Program-made: the position numbers and the translations under genes | Shown: positions 1 through 9,020 of the stretch, piece after piece | Position numbering within the stretch: position 1 is the stretch's first letter | Layout: each line of letters begins with the position of its first letter | Notes under the pieces: model-generated | What the model saw: the letters and a program-made list of their open reading frames with translations, nothing else | What the model was told of the DNA's origin: nothing | The model's database searches: none | Origin: Acidobacteriota bacterium | GTDB taxonomy: Bacteria > Acidobacteriota > UBA6911 | Direction of reading: 5' to 3' | Assembly (NCBI GenBank): GCA_016933615.1 | Contig: JAFGAO010000086.1 | Coordinates: 1-61,109, forward strand | Length of the DNA: 61,109 bases

Positions 1-47
1 TACACTTACCGCAAAACAAAGAAAAGATCCGAGTCCTGGAAATTTAC

Positions 48-86
48 GGGCGAACCTTGTGTTCGCCCTGAACCTTGTGTTCGCCC
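48..86. repeat. Dispersed palindromic repeat, tandem copy and a half
   Basis: Arms GGGCGAAC (48-55) and GTTCGCCC (61-68) flank a 5-base loop CTTGT. A second copy lacking its first bases follows at 70-86. The same element occurs at 14658-14678, 60986-61006 and 61076-61096. This copy ends one base before the stop codon of the neighbouring MFS gene, so on the minus strand it lies in that gene's immediate 3' UTR. It resembles REP-type intergenic palindromes; no transposase is seen nearby. Confidence 0.9.
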
Positions 87-87
87 T

Positions 88-1677
88 CTATCCATCTCCC
101 GGCATCGCCGATTTCCCGGGGATCGTGCAAATTGTCAGGAATGCGAGCAGCATAAAAACAGCGCTGATCCAGAATACGTAGCGGATCCCGGTTTCCAGTG
201 AATTCCGGATGGCCTCTACCGCTTCCTGAAACAGCCGGACGCCCTCGCCGCCTTTTTCCTGAAGGTTTTTCCTGAGGTTTTCCATGGCGTGTCCCGACAG
301 GAGAACCTGGGGATCGTCGAGCGCCTCCATGGTCGCTGCGTCCGCGACATCCTCCAGCCCCGCAGGCAGGGCTTGGGTTAGGGCCCGGGCGTAACCCACG
401 TTCATGGTCGAACCCAGGATCGCCGGGGATATCGCGGACCCTATCATTAAAAAGAAAAAGATGGCGCCCATGGCCGCGCCCATCAGCCTTTTGGGGACCG
501 CATTCTGAACGACGACGGTATTGATGGTCGGAATGACGCCGTATCCCAGCCCGGCAAGCAGCGCGACGGCAACGCTCCAGCCAACGGGCGTGCCGGCATG
601 GAAAAGAATCAATGCAAACATGCTCAGCGTGAGGATGCCGTACCCGGCGACATACATCCATTTAAAGCGCCCGGAACGGGCGATGATGTATCCGGCGGGC
701 ACGCCCATAAACGCCGTCAAAACCCCGTAGGGCGTCGTAATGAACCCGCTGTGGAACGTGGAGATGCTCTGAACCCCCTGCAGAAACATGGGGAAATACA
801 TCATCATTCCCATCGTTCCGAAGGAGGAAAAGAATGTGGCAAGCGCAACCCTGCTGAAGGTGGGGTTGCAGAGCACGGCCGGATCCAGAACAGGCTCTTT
901 CGCTCCGGATTCCACCCTGAAAAATACGATCCAGAAGACCAGGGAAATCAGCAGCAGGCCCAGCACGTGCAAGGACACCCAGGGATGCCTGTCGGCAAAA
1001 GAAAAGCCCATGATCGAGGTCGAAGCCGCAAGGGCGACCCATATGCAGCCTTTGACGTCGATTCTGCGCGATGAATCCCGGTTCATCAGCGAGGGCACGC
1101 CCACGGGGACGGTGACCAGGCAGAAACAGAGCAGCGGTATGGCCATCCAGAACAGGTAGCGCCAGTTCAGCGCGTCCACAACGAAACCGCCCAGCGCGGG
1201 ACCGGTCAAGGTGAACACCCCCAGAGGTATGTTCAGCAGGCCGACCCATTTGCCGCGCCCGGCGGGAGGAAACAGGTCGCCGACGACGGCGAATACCAGC
1301 GGCATCATGGCCCCGGCCCCCAGAGCCGCGACCGCACTGGCCGCGATCAGGAATATGAAATTGGGGCTCAGAGCGCTCAGGACCGTTCCCGCCAGGGAGG
1401 CGGCCAGCGCTATCATGAGCATGACGCGCCGGCCGTACATATCCGAAAACTTCCCGAATATGACGGTGACAAGGGCCATAACCAGCGAAGGGATGGAAAC
1501 GGACCAGCCGTACAGGGACAACCCGTCCAGATCCGCCGCAATCTTCGGCCGGGCGATCGTCAGTGTCTGTACGGAAAAGGCCACCGTGCCGTAGACGGCG
1601 AAAATCGCCACCAATCCCCACAAGACCTGTTTCCTGGAAAAAGGATATTCCGCCTCCAGGGCCCGCTCTGAAACCAT
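88..1677 (-). CDS. MFS transporter, DHA2 (14-TM drug:H+ antiporter) type
   Basis: This is a 529-residue inner-membrane transporter predicted to export a small molecule using the proton gradient. Hydrophobic segments run through most of the chain. The loop after the second helix carries the MFS motif A (GKFSDMYGRR, about residues 75-84), and helix 5 has the antiporter-like motif GPALGGFVVDALNWR. The length and the extra helices fit the EmrB/QacA family rather than 12-TM MFS proteins. The ATG at 1677 is preceded by GGGAGAA. It is divergent from the flavodoxin-like gene, with 111 bases between them that probably hold both promoters. No EmrA-type adaptor or regulator is adjacent, and the substrate is unknown. 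Confidence 0.88.
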   Translation of the reverse strand: MVSERALEAEYPFSRKQVLWGLVAIFAVYGTVAFSVQTLTIARPKIAADLDGLSLYGWSVSIPSLVMALVTVIFGKFSDMYGRRVMLMIALAASLAGTVLSALSPNFIFLIAASAVAALGAGAMMPLVFAVVGDLFPPAGRGKWVGLLNIPLGVFTLTGPALGGFVVDALNWRYLFWMAIPLLCFCLVTVPVGVPSLMNRDSSRRIDVKGCIWVALAASTSIMGFSFADRHPWVSLHVLGLLLISLVFWIVFFRVESGAKEPVLDPAVLCNPTFSRVALATFFSSFGTMGMMMYFPMFLQGVQSISTFHSGFITTPYGVLTAFMGVPAGYIIARSGRFKWMYVAGYGILTLSMFALILFHAGTPVGWSVAVALLAGLGYGVIPTINTVVVQNAVPKRLMGAAMGAIFFFLMIGSAISPAILGSTMNVGYARALTQALPAGLEDVADAATMEALDDPQVLLSGHAMENLRKNLQEKGGEGVRLFQEAVEAIRNSLETGIRYVFWISAVFMLLAFLTICTIPGKSAMPGDG

Positions 1678-1788
1678 ATATTTCTCCCGACTGATTGATG
1701 GTCGTTTTTCGACGCATTAACTTATATCCGAAACGCCGCTGTTCAAAATGATTTTTATTTCGATACGGGAGACCTTACAGTAGGGGCT

Positions 1789-2280
1789 ATGAAGAAACTT
1801 CTGATTGTTTACAGCACCATGACGGGAGGCACCGGACAGATGGCCCGCGCCGCGGCCGACGGCGCCGCATCGGAAAAAGAGGTGCTCGTTCATCGGGTGC
1901 GGGCATCGAAAGCGGGCGCGGACGAAGTGACCGGATCGGACGGGTTCATCTTCGCGGCGCCCGAATATCTCGCCATGATGTCCGGATTGATGAAGGATTT
2001 TTTCGACCGGACCTATTACGCGGCCCTGGACCGGATCCGGGGGCGGCCTTACGCCCTGCTGATCTGCGCCGGCAGCGACGGCGAAAACGCCGCGCGGCAA
2101 ATCGCCCGGATAGCTGCGGGGTGGCGCCTGAAACCGGTCGCCGCCCCCCTGATCGTATGCACACAGGCCCAGACACCGGAACGGGCTCTGGCGCCCAAAA
2201 CGATCGCGGCCGCCGAACTGGACCGGTGCCGCGAAATCGGCGCAACCCTCGCCGCGGGTCTGGCGCTGGGGATTTATTAG
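1789..2280 (+). CDS. Flavodoxin-family protein / NAD(P)H-dependent reductase-like
   Basis: This 163-residue cytoplasmic protein begins with a beta strand and phosphate-binding loop typical of flavodoxins (LLIVYSTMTGGTGQMA, residues 4-19). A second FMN-contact loop lies around FAAPEYLAMMSG (residues 55-66), where flavodoxin-fold reductases have a similar APEY/SPEY element. It is predicted to bind FMN and carry out two-electron redox chemistry; its partner cannot be named. It is shorter than WrbA-type quinone reductases. The start ATG at 1789 follows TAGGGGC. It is divergent from the upstream MFS gene, and 227 bases separate it from the molybdopterin gene downstream. Confidence 0.82.
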   Translation: MKKLLIVYSTMTGGTGQMARAAADGAASEKEVLVHRVRASKAGADEVTGSDGFIFAAPEYLAMMSGLMKDFFDRTYYAALDRIRGRPYALLICAGSDGENAARQIARIAAGWRLKPVAAPLIVCTQAQTPERALAPKTIAAAELDRCREIGATLAAGLALGIY

Positions 2281-2507
2281 TCCGCCCGAAAGCGGGGCTA
2301 AGCGAACGCAGGGCGCGGCAAACAACAGGTTCGCCCCTGCACAGGATCAAGGCCGGCAAATTTTTTTGTGGAAAATCTTTATGAATCGCGGCGCATTTAT
2401 ACGGGACAACGCAGTTCCGGGAACTGAAATTCCCGGGAGAAAACCCGGCATTTGGTAGTACACTGGCCGCTATAAACGCGCAACCATTCCGATCGCGAGG
2501 CGACACC

Positions 2508-4796
2508 ATGGCGGACATCGAAGGCAGCAACGGACAGAGAACGGAATTCAGGGCTGTGGGCCGGGCCAACGTGCCCGGCAGGCTGTCGTACACCATAGCC
2601 ACGGGCCGGGCCAAATACGGCACCGACGCGGTCATGCCCGGCATGCTCCATGCCAAATTCCTCAGGTGCCCTTACGGCCGCGCAAGGGTAAAGGGAATGG
2701 ACACGCGCAGGGCCAGAGCCCTGGAAGGCGTGGTGGATATCGTCACCTGGGACGATCCGGAGGTCCTGGCCGTGAATCCGGGCCTGACTCATCCGCCCGT
2801 CAACACCATGGCCGGTATCCACGGCCCCCTTATCCCGGGCGAGGCGGAGACGGAGGACGAGGAAATCGGCGCGGTCGTGGTCGCCGTCACCCCGGAAATC
2901 TGCGAGGAGGCCCTGAGGCTGATCGAGGTGCAATGGGAAGTCCTGCCGAGCATCGTGGATGCCAGGGACGGCTTGAAACCGGGCGCGCCGGTCATCAGGC
3001 ACGACCCCAAAAAACTTTTGTCGAACTATACAACCGGGGATATGGAATCCGGTTTCAGGGAGGCGGACCATATTGTCGATTTCGACTGGGGACACTCCCG
3101 CACGGCGTCGCACATACCGAATCCGAACGGAAGCCTCGCCTGGTGGGCCCAGGACCCCTGGGGATCCGAAGGCCGGACCCTGTATATCGAAGGCGTATGC
3201 CCTACGTGGGGAGCCTTTCAGCTGCTCCCCCTGTACAATATCGGCTTCGACAAGCTCTATCGCCTTACCCTGTTTCAGGGCGGCAAGTACTGCGACTGGA
3301 TCATCCGACGCTCCCAGCTCATCACGCCCCTGCTGGCCCGCAGAACGGGGCGGCCCGTCCGCTGCGTAAACGACAGGCGGAACGATTACTATGTGGCGAA
3401 TCCGCAGCGCTATTGCCACGTAAAGATGGGATTCAGGAAGGACGGGACCATCACGGCCGTCGAGGAGAGCACCATCGGGGACCAGGGGGCTCCGGAAGAG
3501 ACGGCCTCCGCGTGGGGGGCGTTCGAAGCAAGATTCAGCCCTTTCAACACCACCCGGTGCGTCCATCAGAAGAGCCTTTTCCAGGAGGTCTACACCAATT
3601 CAGGCCGCAACACTCTGAGCCAGACTTCCCCGTTCAACTGGGACGTCATGACCATCGCGGAACAGATCGTGGCGGAAAAACTCGGTATGGACGTGATCGA
3701 TGTCGCGCTTAAAAACGTCCACGGGCCTTCGTCCCAACAGGATCCCGGCATCCCCCCGGGCCTGCGGATGTGCGTGGAAAAAGGGAAAAAGGCCATGGAC
3801 TGGAAATGGCATCCGGCCGGCACGCGGAAACTCCCGGACGGCCGATTGCACGGCCTGGCTTTCCGCTATGCCCTTTCGCCCCGGCACGCCCAGCAGCCGT
3901 ATACGGCGACGGTGACCATTCAGGCGGACAACAAGGTGTACATACCGCTCAAGGGGCCCTGGGCCGGCATCTATTCCGCCGATGCCGCAGCCCTGGTCGT
4001 CGCCGAGGAGCTGGGGGCGAAAGTCGAGGACGTGATCCTTCTCTACGATGAAAAAGCCATCTTCACGCCGTGCGGGGGCGGAAGCGACGGCTCCACCGCG
4101 TCCTCCTGGGTCATGAAGGAAGCGGCCGTAAAATGCAGAAAGCTGCTTCTGGACCAGGCGGCCAGATCCAGGGTGTTCAATACCAGCCCGGAGAATCTCG
4201 ACACAAGGGATACCATGGTCTTCCTGAAGCAGGATCCCGGCAAGGCGTACCCTTTCGGGAAGTTCATCGCGGACGAAGGATTCGGCGATCACGATCTGGA
4301 TATCACCGCGACCTTCTTCGGGAGGCCTCCGGAAACGACATGGGCCAAAAGCGGGCACATCCTCGATGTCATGAACACCAGCTACTGTGAAGTCGCCGTG
4401 GACACCGAGACCGGCGGGGTGGAAGTGACCAAATTCGTGGTGGTCTGCGATCCGGGCAAAGTGCTCAGATTGACATCGTTCGAAGGGCAGCTGCACCAGG
4501 CGATGTTTTTGAGCCAGGGAGGATTGTCCGAGGAATTCATCTACGACAAAGATACGGGCGTGAAGCTCAGTACGAACATGTTCGAATACAAAAAGCCCAC
4601 GATCCTGGACCTGGGGCCCATCGACACTTACGCCGTCGAGACCCGTTCCGGAAACGCCTGCTACGGCGCTTCCGGGATCAGCCACTGCATGGCGGCGCCG
4701 CTGCTTCCAGTATGCGCGGTAGCAAACGCCATAGGACATTGGATCGAGCCTCCGGCCACGCCCGACAGGATCCTGAAGGCCCTGGGCAAGGTCTAG
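2508..4796 (+). CDS. Xanthine dehydrogenase-family molybdopterin-binding subunit (orphan large subunit)
   Basis: This 762-residue protein matches the large subunit of molybdenum hydroxylases (CoxL/XdhA type). An N-terminal a/b hammerhead region (about 15-130; GRANVPG, KYGTDAVMPGMLHAKFLRCPY) precedes the cofactor-binding half, which includes the Gly-rich CGGGSDGSTASSW (about 523-535). The usual partners, a FAD subunit and a 2Fe-2S subunit, are absent from the window. The family's C-terminal catalytic Glu, normally in a G-x-G-E context before AIANAI, is not seen: residues 720-733 read GASGISHCMAAPLL, placing Ser-His where Gly-Glu is expected. The start follows GAGGCG. It lies 54 bases upstream of the selenoprotein gene on the same strand and is probably cotranscribed. 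The substrate is unknown, and activity may be altered or lost. Confidence 0.85.
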   Translation: MADIEGSNGQRTEFRAVGRANVPGRLSYTIATGRAKYGTDAVMPGMLHAKFLRCPYGRARVKGMDTRRARALEGVVDIVTWDDPEVLAVNPGLTHPPVNTMAGIHGPLIPGEAETEDEEIGAVVVAVTPEICEEALRLIEVQWEVLPSIVDARDGLKPGAPVIRHDPKKLLSNYTTGDMESGFREADHIVDFDWGHSRTASHIPNPNGSLAWWAQDPWGSEGRTLYIEGVCPTWGAFQLLPLYNIGFDKLYRLTLFQGGKYCDWIIRRSQLITPLLARRTGRPVRCVNDRRNDYYVANPQRYCHVKMGFRKDGTITAVEESTIGDQGAPEETASAWGAFEARFSPFNTTRCVHQKSLFQEVYTNSGRNTLSQTSPFNWDVMTIAEQIVAEKLGMDVIDVALKNVHGPSSQQDPGIPPGLRMCVEKGKKAMDWKWHPAGTRKLPDGRLHGLAFRYALSPRHAQQPYTATVTIQADNKVYIPLKGPWAGIYSADAAALVVAEELGAKVEDVILLYDEKAIFTPCGGGSDGSTASSWVMKEAAVKCRKLLLDQAARSRVFNTSPENLDTRDTMVFLKQDPGKAYPFGKFIADEGFGDHDLDITATFFGRPPETTWAKSGHILDVMNTSYCEVAVDTETGGVEVTKFVVVCDPGKVLRLTSFEGQLHQAMFLSQGGLSEEFIYDKDTGVKLSTNMFEYKKPTILDLGPIDTYAVETRSGNACYGASGISHCMAAPLLPVCAVANAIGHWIEPPATPDRILKALGKV

Positions 4797-4850
4797 ATAT
4801 ATTTTTTACACCGTTTGGGGCACTATTTCCTGAAATAGAACGAGGTGGAA

Positions 4851-6614
4851 ATGAAAAAAAGGACGCTATTTTCCAATCAAATTTCGATGGCTGCATTCCT
4901 GGTTCTTTCCGGCATCGCGGCGATTGCGTCCGCGTGCGGTTCCGCCGCCTCCGGCGACGGGCGGATCACTGTTCTCAATCCGGCCGTTACGGAGAAGCTT
5001 GCCGAGCGGGTGCCGCTGGCCCCCCGCCTGGACACCCTGGAAGGAAAAACCGTCTACCTGGTCGACATGAACTACGAGGGGATCAACGGCACTGCAGTGA
5101 TGGGAGAATTGCAGAACTGGTTTGCGCGCAACATGCCCGGAGTCAAGACCGTCCTCAGGCTCAAAAGCGGCAGCTACATATCGGATGACCCGGCGCTGTG
5201 GAAGGAGATCAAGGAAAAAGGCGGCGACGCCGTCATCATGGGCGTCGCCGGCTGATGGGGGTGCATCGCGGCCGTCGGCCGCTTCAACGGGCTCCTGGAA
5301 ACGCAGTACGGCATCCCCACCGTGTCGCTAGCCAACGAAAACATCGTGTCCTTCGGAACCGGGGCTCATTTCAGGTACAGCACCGGCATGCCCCTGCGTT
5401 ACGTCGGGATGCCGTATCCCTTTACCGGCCTCAACGAGGAAATGCTGAAAAAATATCCCGACGGCCGGGACAGCGTCAGCGGCAAGCCCTTGATGGAGGC
5501 GATCGTCGGCTCCCTGACGGCGCCTCTTGCGGATGCCGAAAAGATATCCGGAACCCCGCCGGAAGCGGTGTCAGAGCCAAGATACCTGCCCCCGGACACC
5601 GCCGACAATCTGCAGCGCCTTTTCAAGGACCGGGACTGGACCGACTTCAATCCCGTCATCCTGCCGACTGAGGAAAAAGTGGCCGCGATGCTCAAAGGAA
5701 CCGGCCGCAAACCGGACGAGCTGGTCAAGAAAGAATCCGGCACCTTCGGGACCTCCCGGCCCTTCACGGTGGAAAAAGTCGCCGTCATCGCCGTCATGGC
5801 GGGTGCCAGGCCCGAATACCTGCCGACGATCCTGGCGCTCTCCACACAGGTCCCGTACATGGACTCCACCACCTCCAGCGCAAGCATGGCCCTGGTCAAC
5901 GGACCCGTGCGCAGGGAGATCGGAATGAACTCGGGCATCGGCGCGCTGGGGCCCAATGCCGAGGCCAATTCCGTCATCGGCCGCAGCATGGTCCTGATCC
6001 ATAAAATCATTCAGGGCTACAAGGAGGGCGTGAGCGGCTTTTCCTCCCTCAGCAACCCGATCTCTTACAGCTACGCGCCCATAGCCGAAAACGAAGAGGA
6101 GCTCCCCGAAGGCTGGCAGCCGTTCCACGTGCTGATGGGGCATAAGCCCGAAGACAGCGTCGTCACCGTGCTCATGGGCTGGAACTTCGTGAACTGTTCG
6201 GGGTCGGTCGTGGAGCACTACGCCCCGCAGCTTCTGATGCGGGACTTCATGGGAGTGCTCGCGGCAACCGGCGCCGCCACGCTGATCATGGACCCGTCCG
6301 TGGCGGACCTGCTCCGCAACGCGCAGGGATTTCAAACGAAAGCGGCGCTCGCCGAATGGCTCTCCCGGAACGCTCAGGTGCCCGCGGCCACCTACTGGGC
6401 CAATTCCATCGCGTCGGGCATGATGGGCCCTCTAGGCCAACAGGGTCTCGAACCCTATGCCACCTGGAGGAAAGTTCCCGGCGAAACGCGGATCCGGCAC
6501 TTTCCCAATGCCAGCAATATCCGGACCGTCGTGGTTGGAGGACAGACGGCGAGCGTCTGGTTCATCACCGATTTCATGGCCGGCCGGGGCGTATCGATCG
6601 ACGCCTGGAGGTAA
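4851..6614 (+). CDS. Exported UGSC-family selenoprotein with in-frame UGA (Sec135)
   Basis: One continuous frame of 587 codons is interrupted only by TGA at 5253-5255. Coding resumes in the same frame without loss of family-like sequence: GDAVIMGVAG, then U-W-G-C, then IAAVGRFNGLLETQYGIPTV. Sec135 and Cys138 form a redox-type U-x-x-C motif. This resembles the UGSC family of (seleno)proteins, related to glycine/betaine reductase B components, in which U or C occupies the first position. The C-terminal half has motifs I recall from that family (VNGPVRREIGMNSGIGALGP). A Sec signal peptide ends at a possible lipobox (IASAC, Cys29), suggesting a lipoprotein. The start ATG 4851 follows AGGTGG; GTG at 4845 is an alternative. 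Pta follows after 43 bases. Substrate unknown. Read as a pseudogene, it would need an exactly placed nonsense change. Confidence 0.8.
5253..5282 (+). promoter_or_regulatory. Putative bacterial SECIS element following the UGA
   Basis: Directly after the TGA (5253-5255), GCGGCC (5268-5273) and GGCCGC (5277-5282) form a perfect 6-bp stem capped by the loop GUC (5274-5276). The loop begins with G, and 18 bases separate it from the UGA. This fits the described bacterial SECIS pattern, a small apical loop with an early G about 16-37 bases after UGA, and is close to the geometry of E. coli fdhF. The lower stem is irregular. SelB binding is inferred. Confidence 0.72.
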
Positions 6615-6657
6615 TCACCAACATAAGATCCGTCATTCACGGAAAGTTGCAAGCACC

Positions 6658-8766
6658 ATGCCCAAGAACCTGTATCTGACCACCACCAGCCCGTATGCCG
6701 GCAAAAGCGCCATAATTCTGGGACTGATGTCCGCCCTGCTGCGCGAATTCAGGCGCGTGGGCTACTTTCGTCCCATAGGCAGAAGCGATCAGCTGGCGCA
6801 ACATCCGGACCCGAACGCCTACCTGGTCTGCTCCGTTTTCGGCCTCGACTGCGACCCCAAATCGGCCGTCGGCATCCAGGCCCCGCAGGCGATGGAAATG
6901 ATCACCCGGGGCCGCCAGGCGGAGCTGATGGAGGAAATTCTCGCCGCGTACAAGGCGTTCGAGAAGAACTGGGATTTCGTGCTGGTCGAGGGCACGAATT
7001 ACCAGGGCTCCAGCACCGCCTTCGAGTTCGAAATCAACGCGGAAGTGGCCCGGAACCTAGGCGCCCCCGTGCTCCTGCTGGTGAGCGGCAGGGGCCAGAG
7101 CCCATCCGGGATTTACGAAAACATCTGCATCAGCAAAGAGCAGTTCGAAGACCAGGGCTCCGACCTGCTGGGCGTCATCGCCAACCGCGTCGAACGGGAG
7201 GACTTCGACGCAACATTGAAGTTCCTTCGGGAAAAACTCCCGGAACGGGGAATCCCGTTTGCGGGGGCGGTTCCCGAAGACCAGATCCTGGCCAAGCCGC
7301 GCATGGACGAAATCGCCGCCGCGCTCGGCGCCGAGGTCCTTTACGGAGAAAAATACCTGGACAACCTGGTGGACAACCTCCGGATCGCATCGATGCAGCT
7401 GCCGACCCTACTGGAGAGAATCGGGCCGGGCGCTCTCATTATCGCGGCTGGAGACCGGGCGGACATCCTGCTGGGAGCCATCGCGTCCCAATTGTCCAAC
7501 AGGATGCCGAAGCTGGCGGGCGTGCTGCTCAGCAGCGGACTGCGCCCCAGCGAGACGATCGACCGGCTGATCAAGGGAATGGAGCGCATCCAGCTTCCCG
7601 TGCTCGCCGTGGATTCGGGCACCTACCAGACCGCCATCGACGTCAGCCGCGTGACGGCCTCCATCATGCCCCGCAGTTACCGCAAGATCGAGACGGCCCA
7701 GATGCTTTTCGACGAGCACGTGGACCTCGACGTGATCCTCAGGGGCGTCATGGCCAAGCGGGAGAGGAGAGTCACCCCGAACCTGTTCCTGTACAACCTT
7801 CAGGAGCAGGCGCGTTCGGACCGGAAGCACATCGTTCTGCCGGAGGGCGCGGAAGACCGCATCCTGCGCGCGGCGCAGATTCTCCTGCACCGGAAGATCG
7901 TGGATCTCACCCTCCTGGGCCGGGAGGAGGAAATCCGGAACCGGGCCGAACAGCTCATGGTGGATCTCAAAGGCGTCGAAATCGTCGATCCCAGGACCTC
8001 GCCCCGCCTCGACGGCTACGCGGCCGAATACTTCAGGCTGCGCGAGCACAGGGTCGTCACGCCGGACATCGCGAGGGAAACCATGCAGGAGCCCTCCTAC
8101 TACGGGACCATGATGGTCTACAAGCAGGACGCGGACGGGATGGTGTCCGGATCGATCAATACGACGGCCCACACCATCCGGCCCGCCTTCGAGTTCATCA
8201 AGACAGGGGAGGGAGTGAAAATCGTCTCGAGCGTTTTCTTCATGTGCCTGGCCGACAGGGTGCTGGTCTACGGAGACTGCGCCGTGAACCCGAACCCGAC
8301 CGCCGAGGAACTGGCCCACATCGCCGTCACCAGCGCCAATACGGCGCATTCCTTCGGGATCGAACCCCGCGTGGCGATGCTCTCCTACGCGACCGGCATG
8401 TCGGGCAAGGGAGCGGATGTGGACATGGTAAAGGAAGCCACGAAAATCGCCCGCAAGATGCGCCCCGACCTGCCCATCGAAGGGCCGATGCAGTACGACG
8501 CAGCCATCGACGTTTCCGTCGCCCGGACCAAGATGCCCGAAAGCAGCGTGGCCGGACGCGCGACCGTATTCATCTTTCCCGACCTGAACACGGGCAACAA
8601 CACCTACAAGGCGGTGCAGAGGTCCTCGGGCGCGATCGCGGTGGGCCCGGTGCTGCAGGGCCTGCGCAAGCCGGTCAACGACCTGAGCCGCGGCTGCACG
8701 GTCGCCGATATCGTCAGCACCGTCGCAATCACGGCGATACAGGCCCAGAACGCCGACAGAAAATAA
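6658..8766 (+). CDS. pta: Phosphate acetyltransferase, long form
   Basis: This 702-residue enzyme interconverts acetyl phosphate and acetyl-CoA in the cytoplasm. It has the long-form layout: an N-terminal P-loop-like AAA_26/BioD-type domain (about 1-210; LTTTSPYAGKSAIILGL), a DRTGG domain (about 215-330), and the C-terminal PTA_PTB catalytic domain (about 385-700). The catalytic domain includes NPNPTAEELAHIA, SYATGMSGKGADVD and LNTGNNTYKAVQRS. The ATG at 6658 gives the family N-terminus; the frame extends upstream to 6457 but overlaps the previous gene there. No acetate kinase is in the window. Its position 43 bases behind the selenoprotein gene suggests the operon may generate or consume acetyl phosphate or acetyl-CoA. 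Confidence 0.95.
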   Translation: MPKNLYLTTTSPYAGKSAIILGLMSALLREFRRVGYFRPIGRSDQLAQHPDPNAYLVCSVFGLDCDPKSAVGIQAPQAMEMITRGRQAELMEEILAAYKAFEKNWDFVLVEGTNYQGSSTAFEFEINAEVARNLGAPVLLLVSGRGQSPSGIYENICISKEQFEDQGSDLLGVIANRVEREDFDATLKFLREKLPERGIPFAGAVPEDQILAKPRMDEIAAALGAEVLYGEKYLDNLVDNLRIASMQLPTLLERIGPGALIIAAGDRADILLGAIASQLSNRMPKLAGVLLSSGLRPSETIDRLIKGMERIQLPVLAVDSGTYQTAIDVSRVTASIMPRSYRKIETAQMLFDEHVDLDVILRGVMAKRERRVTPNLFLYNLQEQARSDRKHIVLPEGAEDRILRAAQILLHRKIVDLTLLGREEEIRNRAEQLMVDLKGVEIVDPRTSPRLDGYAAEYFRLREHRVVTPDIARETMQEPSYYGTMMVYKQDADGMVSGSINTTAHTIRPAFEFIKTGEGVKIVSSVFFMCLADRVLVYGDCAVNPNPTAEELAHIAVTSANTAHSFGIEPRVAMLSYATGMSGKGADVDMVKEATKIARKMRPDLPIEGPMQYDAAIDVSVARTKMPESSVAGRATVFIFPDLNTGNNTYKAVQRSSGAIAVGPVLQGLRKPVNDLSRGCTVADIVSTVAITAIQAQNADRK

Positions 8767-8853
8767 TATTGTAGCGGAACGATGCCGAGGCCCTTCGAAA
8801 GTAACCGGCGTGCCCTAAAACCGTCGTAAACGCAATCGGGAACTAATTTTATC

Positions 8854-8881
8854 TTGACATAATCTTAATAATGCTAAAAAT
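8854..8881 (+). promoter_or_regulatory. Putative sigma-70-like promoter of the TonB-dependent receptor gene
   Basis: A TTGACA box (8854-8859) is followed by AT-rich DNA with a weak -10-like AAAAAT (8876-8881), a 16-base gap. It sits about 140 bases upstream of the receptor start, inside an AT-rich stretch that contrasts with the GC-rich genes. Only the -35 box is strong. Confidence 0.45.
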
Positions 8882-9020
8882 TAGGATGAACTGTGAGGGT
8901 ATTGGTAAATTTGGCTTTTAAAAAGCACAGGACAAGAATTAGGACAATGGCTGGAGGGCATCGTTGCATTCATGCACCGACATGCCCCAGCAAAGATTCA
9001 ATCTCCCTTTGGAGGATTCA

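Noticed and set aside
662..1717. A 351-codon minus-strand frame overlapping the first MFS gene
   Set aside because: It is a shifted frame of the transporter, with no membrane segments or family signal.
2397..4739. Long minus-strand frames opposite the molybdopterin subunit gene
   Set aside because: They are typical GC-rich antisense shadows; the + strand gene has clear family motifs.
4845..5255. The 5' half as a separate short gene, with 5322-6614 as another gene
   Set aside because: Both halves share one frame, the second half has no start with a ribosome site at its beginning, and the intervening 66 bases after TGA code for sequence that continues the family pattern. Selenocysteine read-through explains this better.
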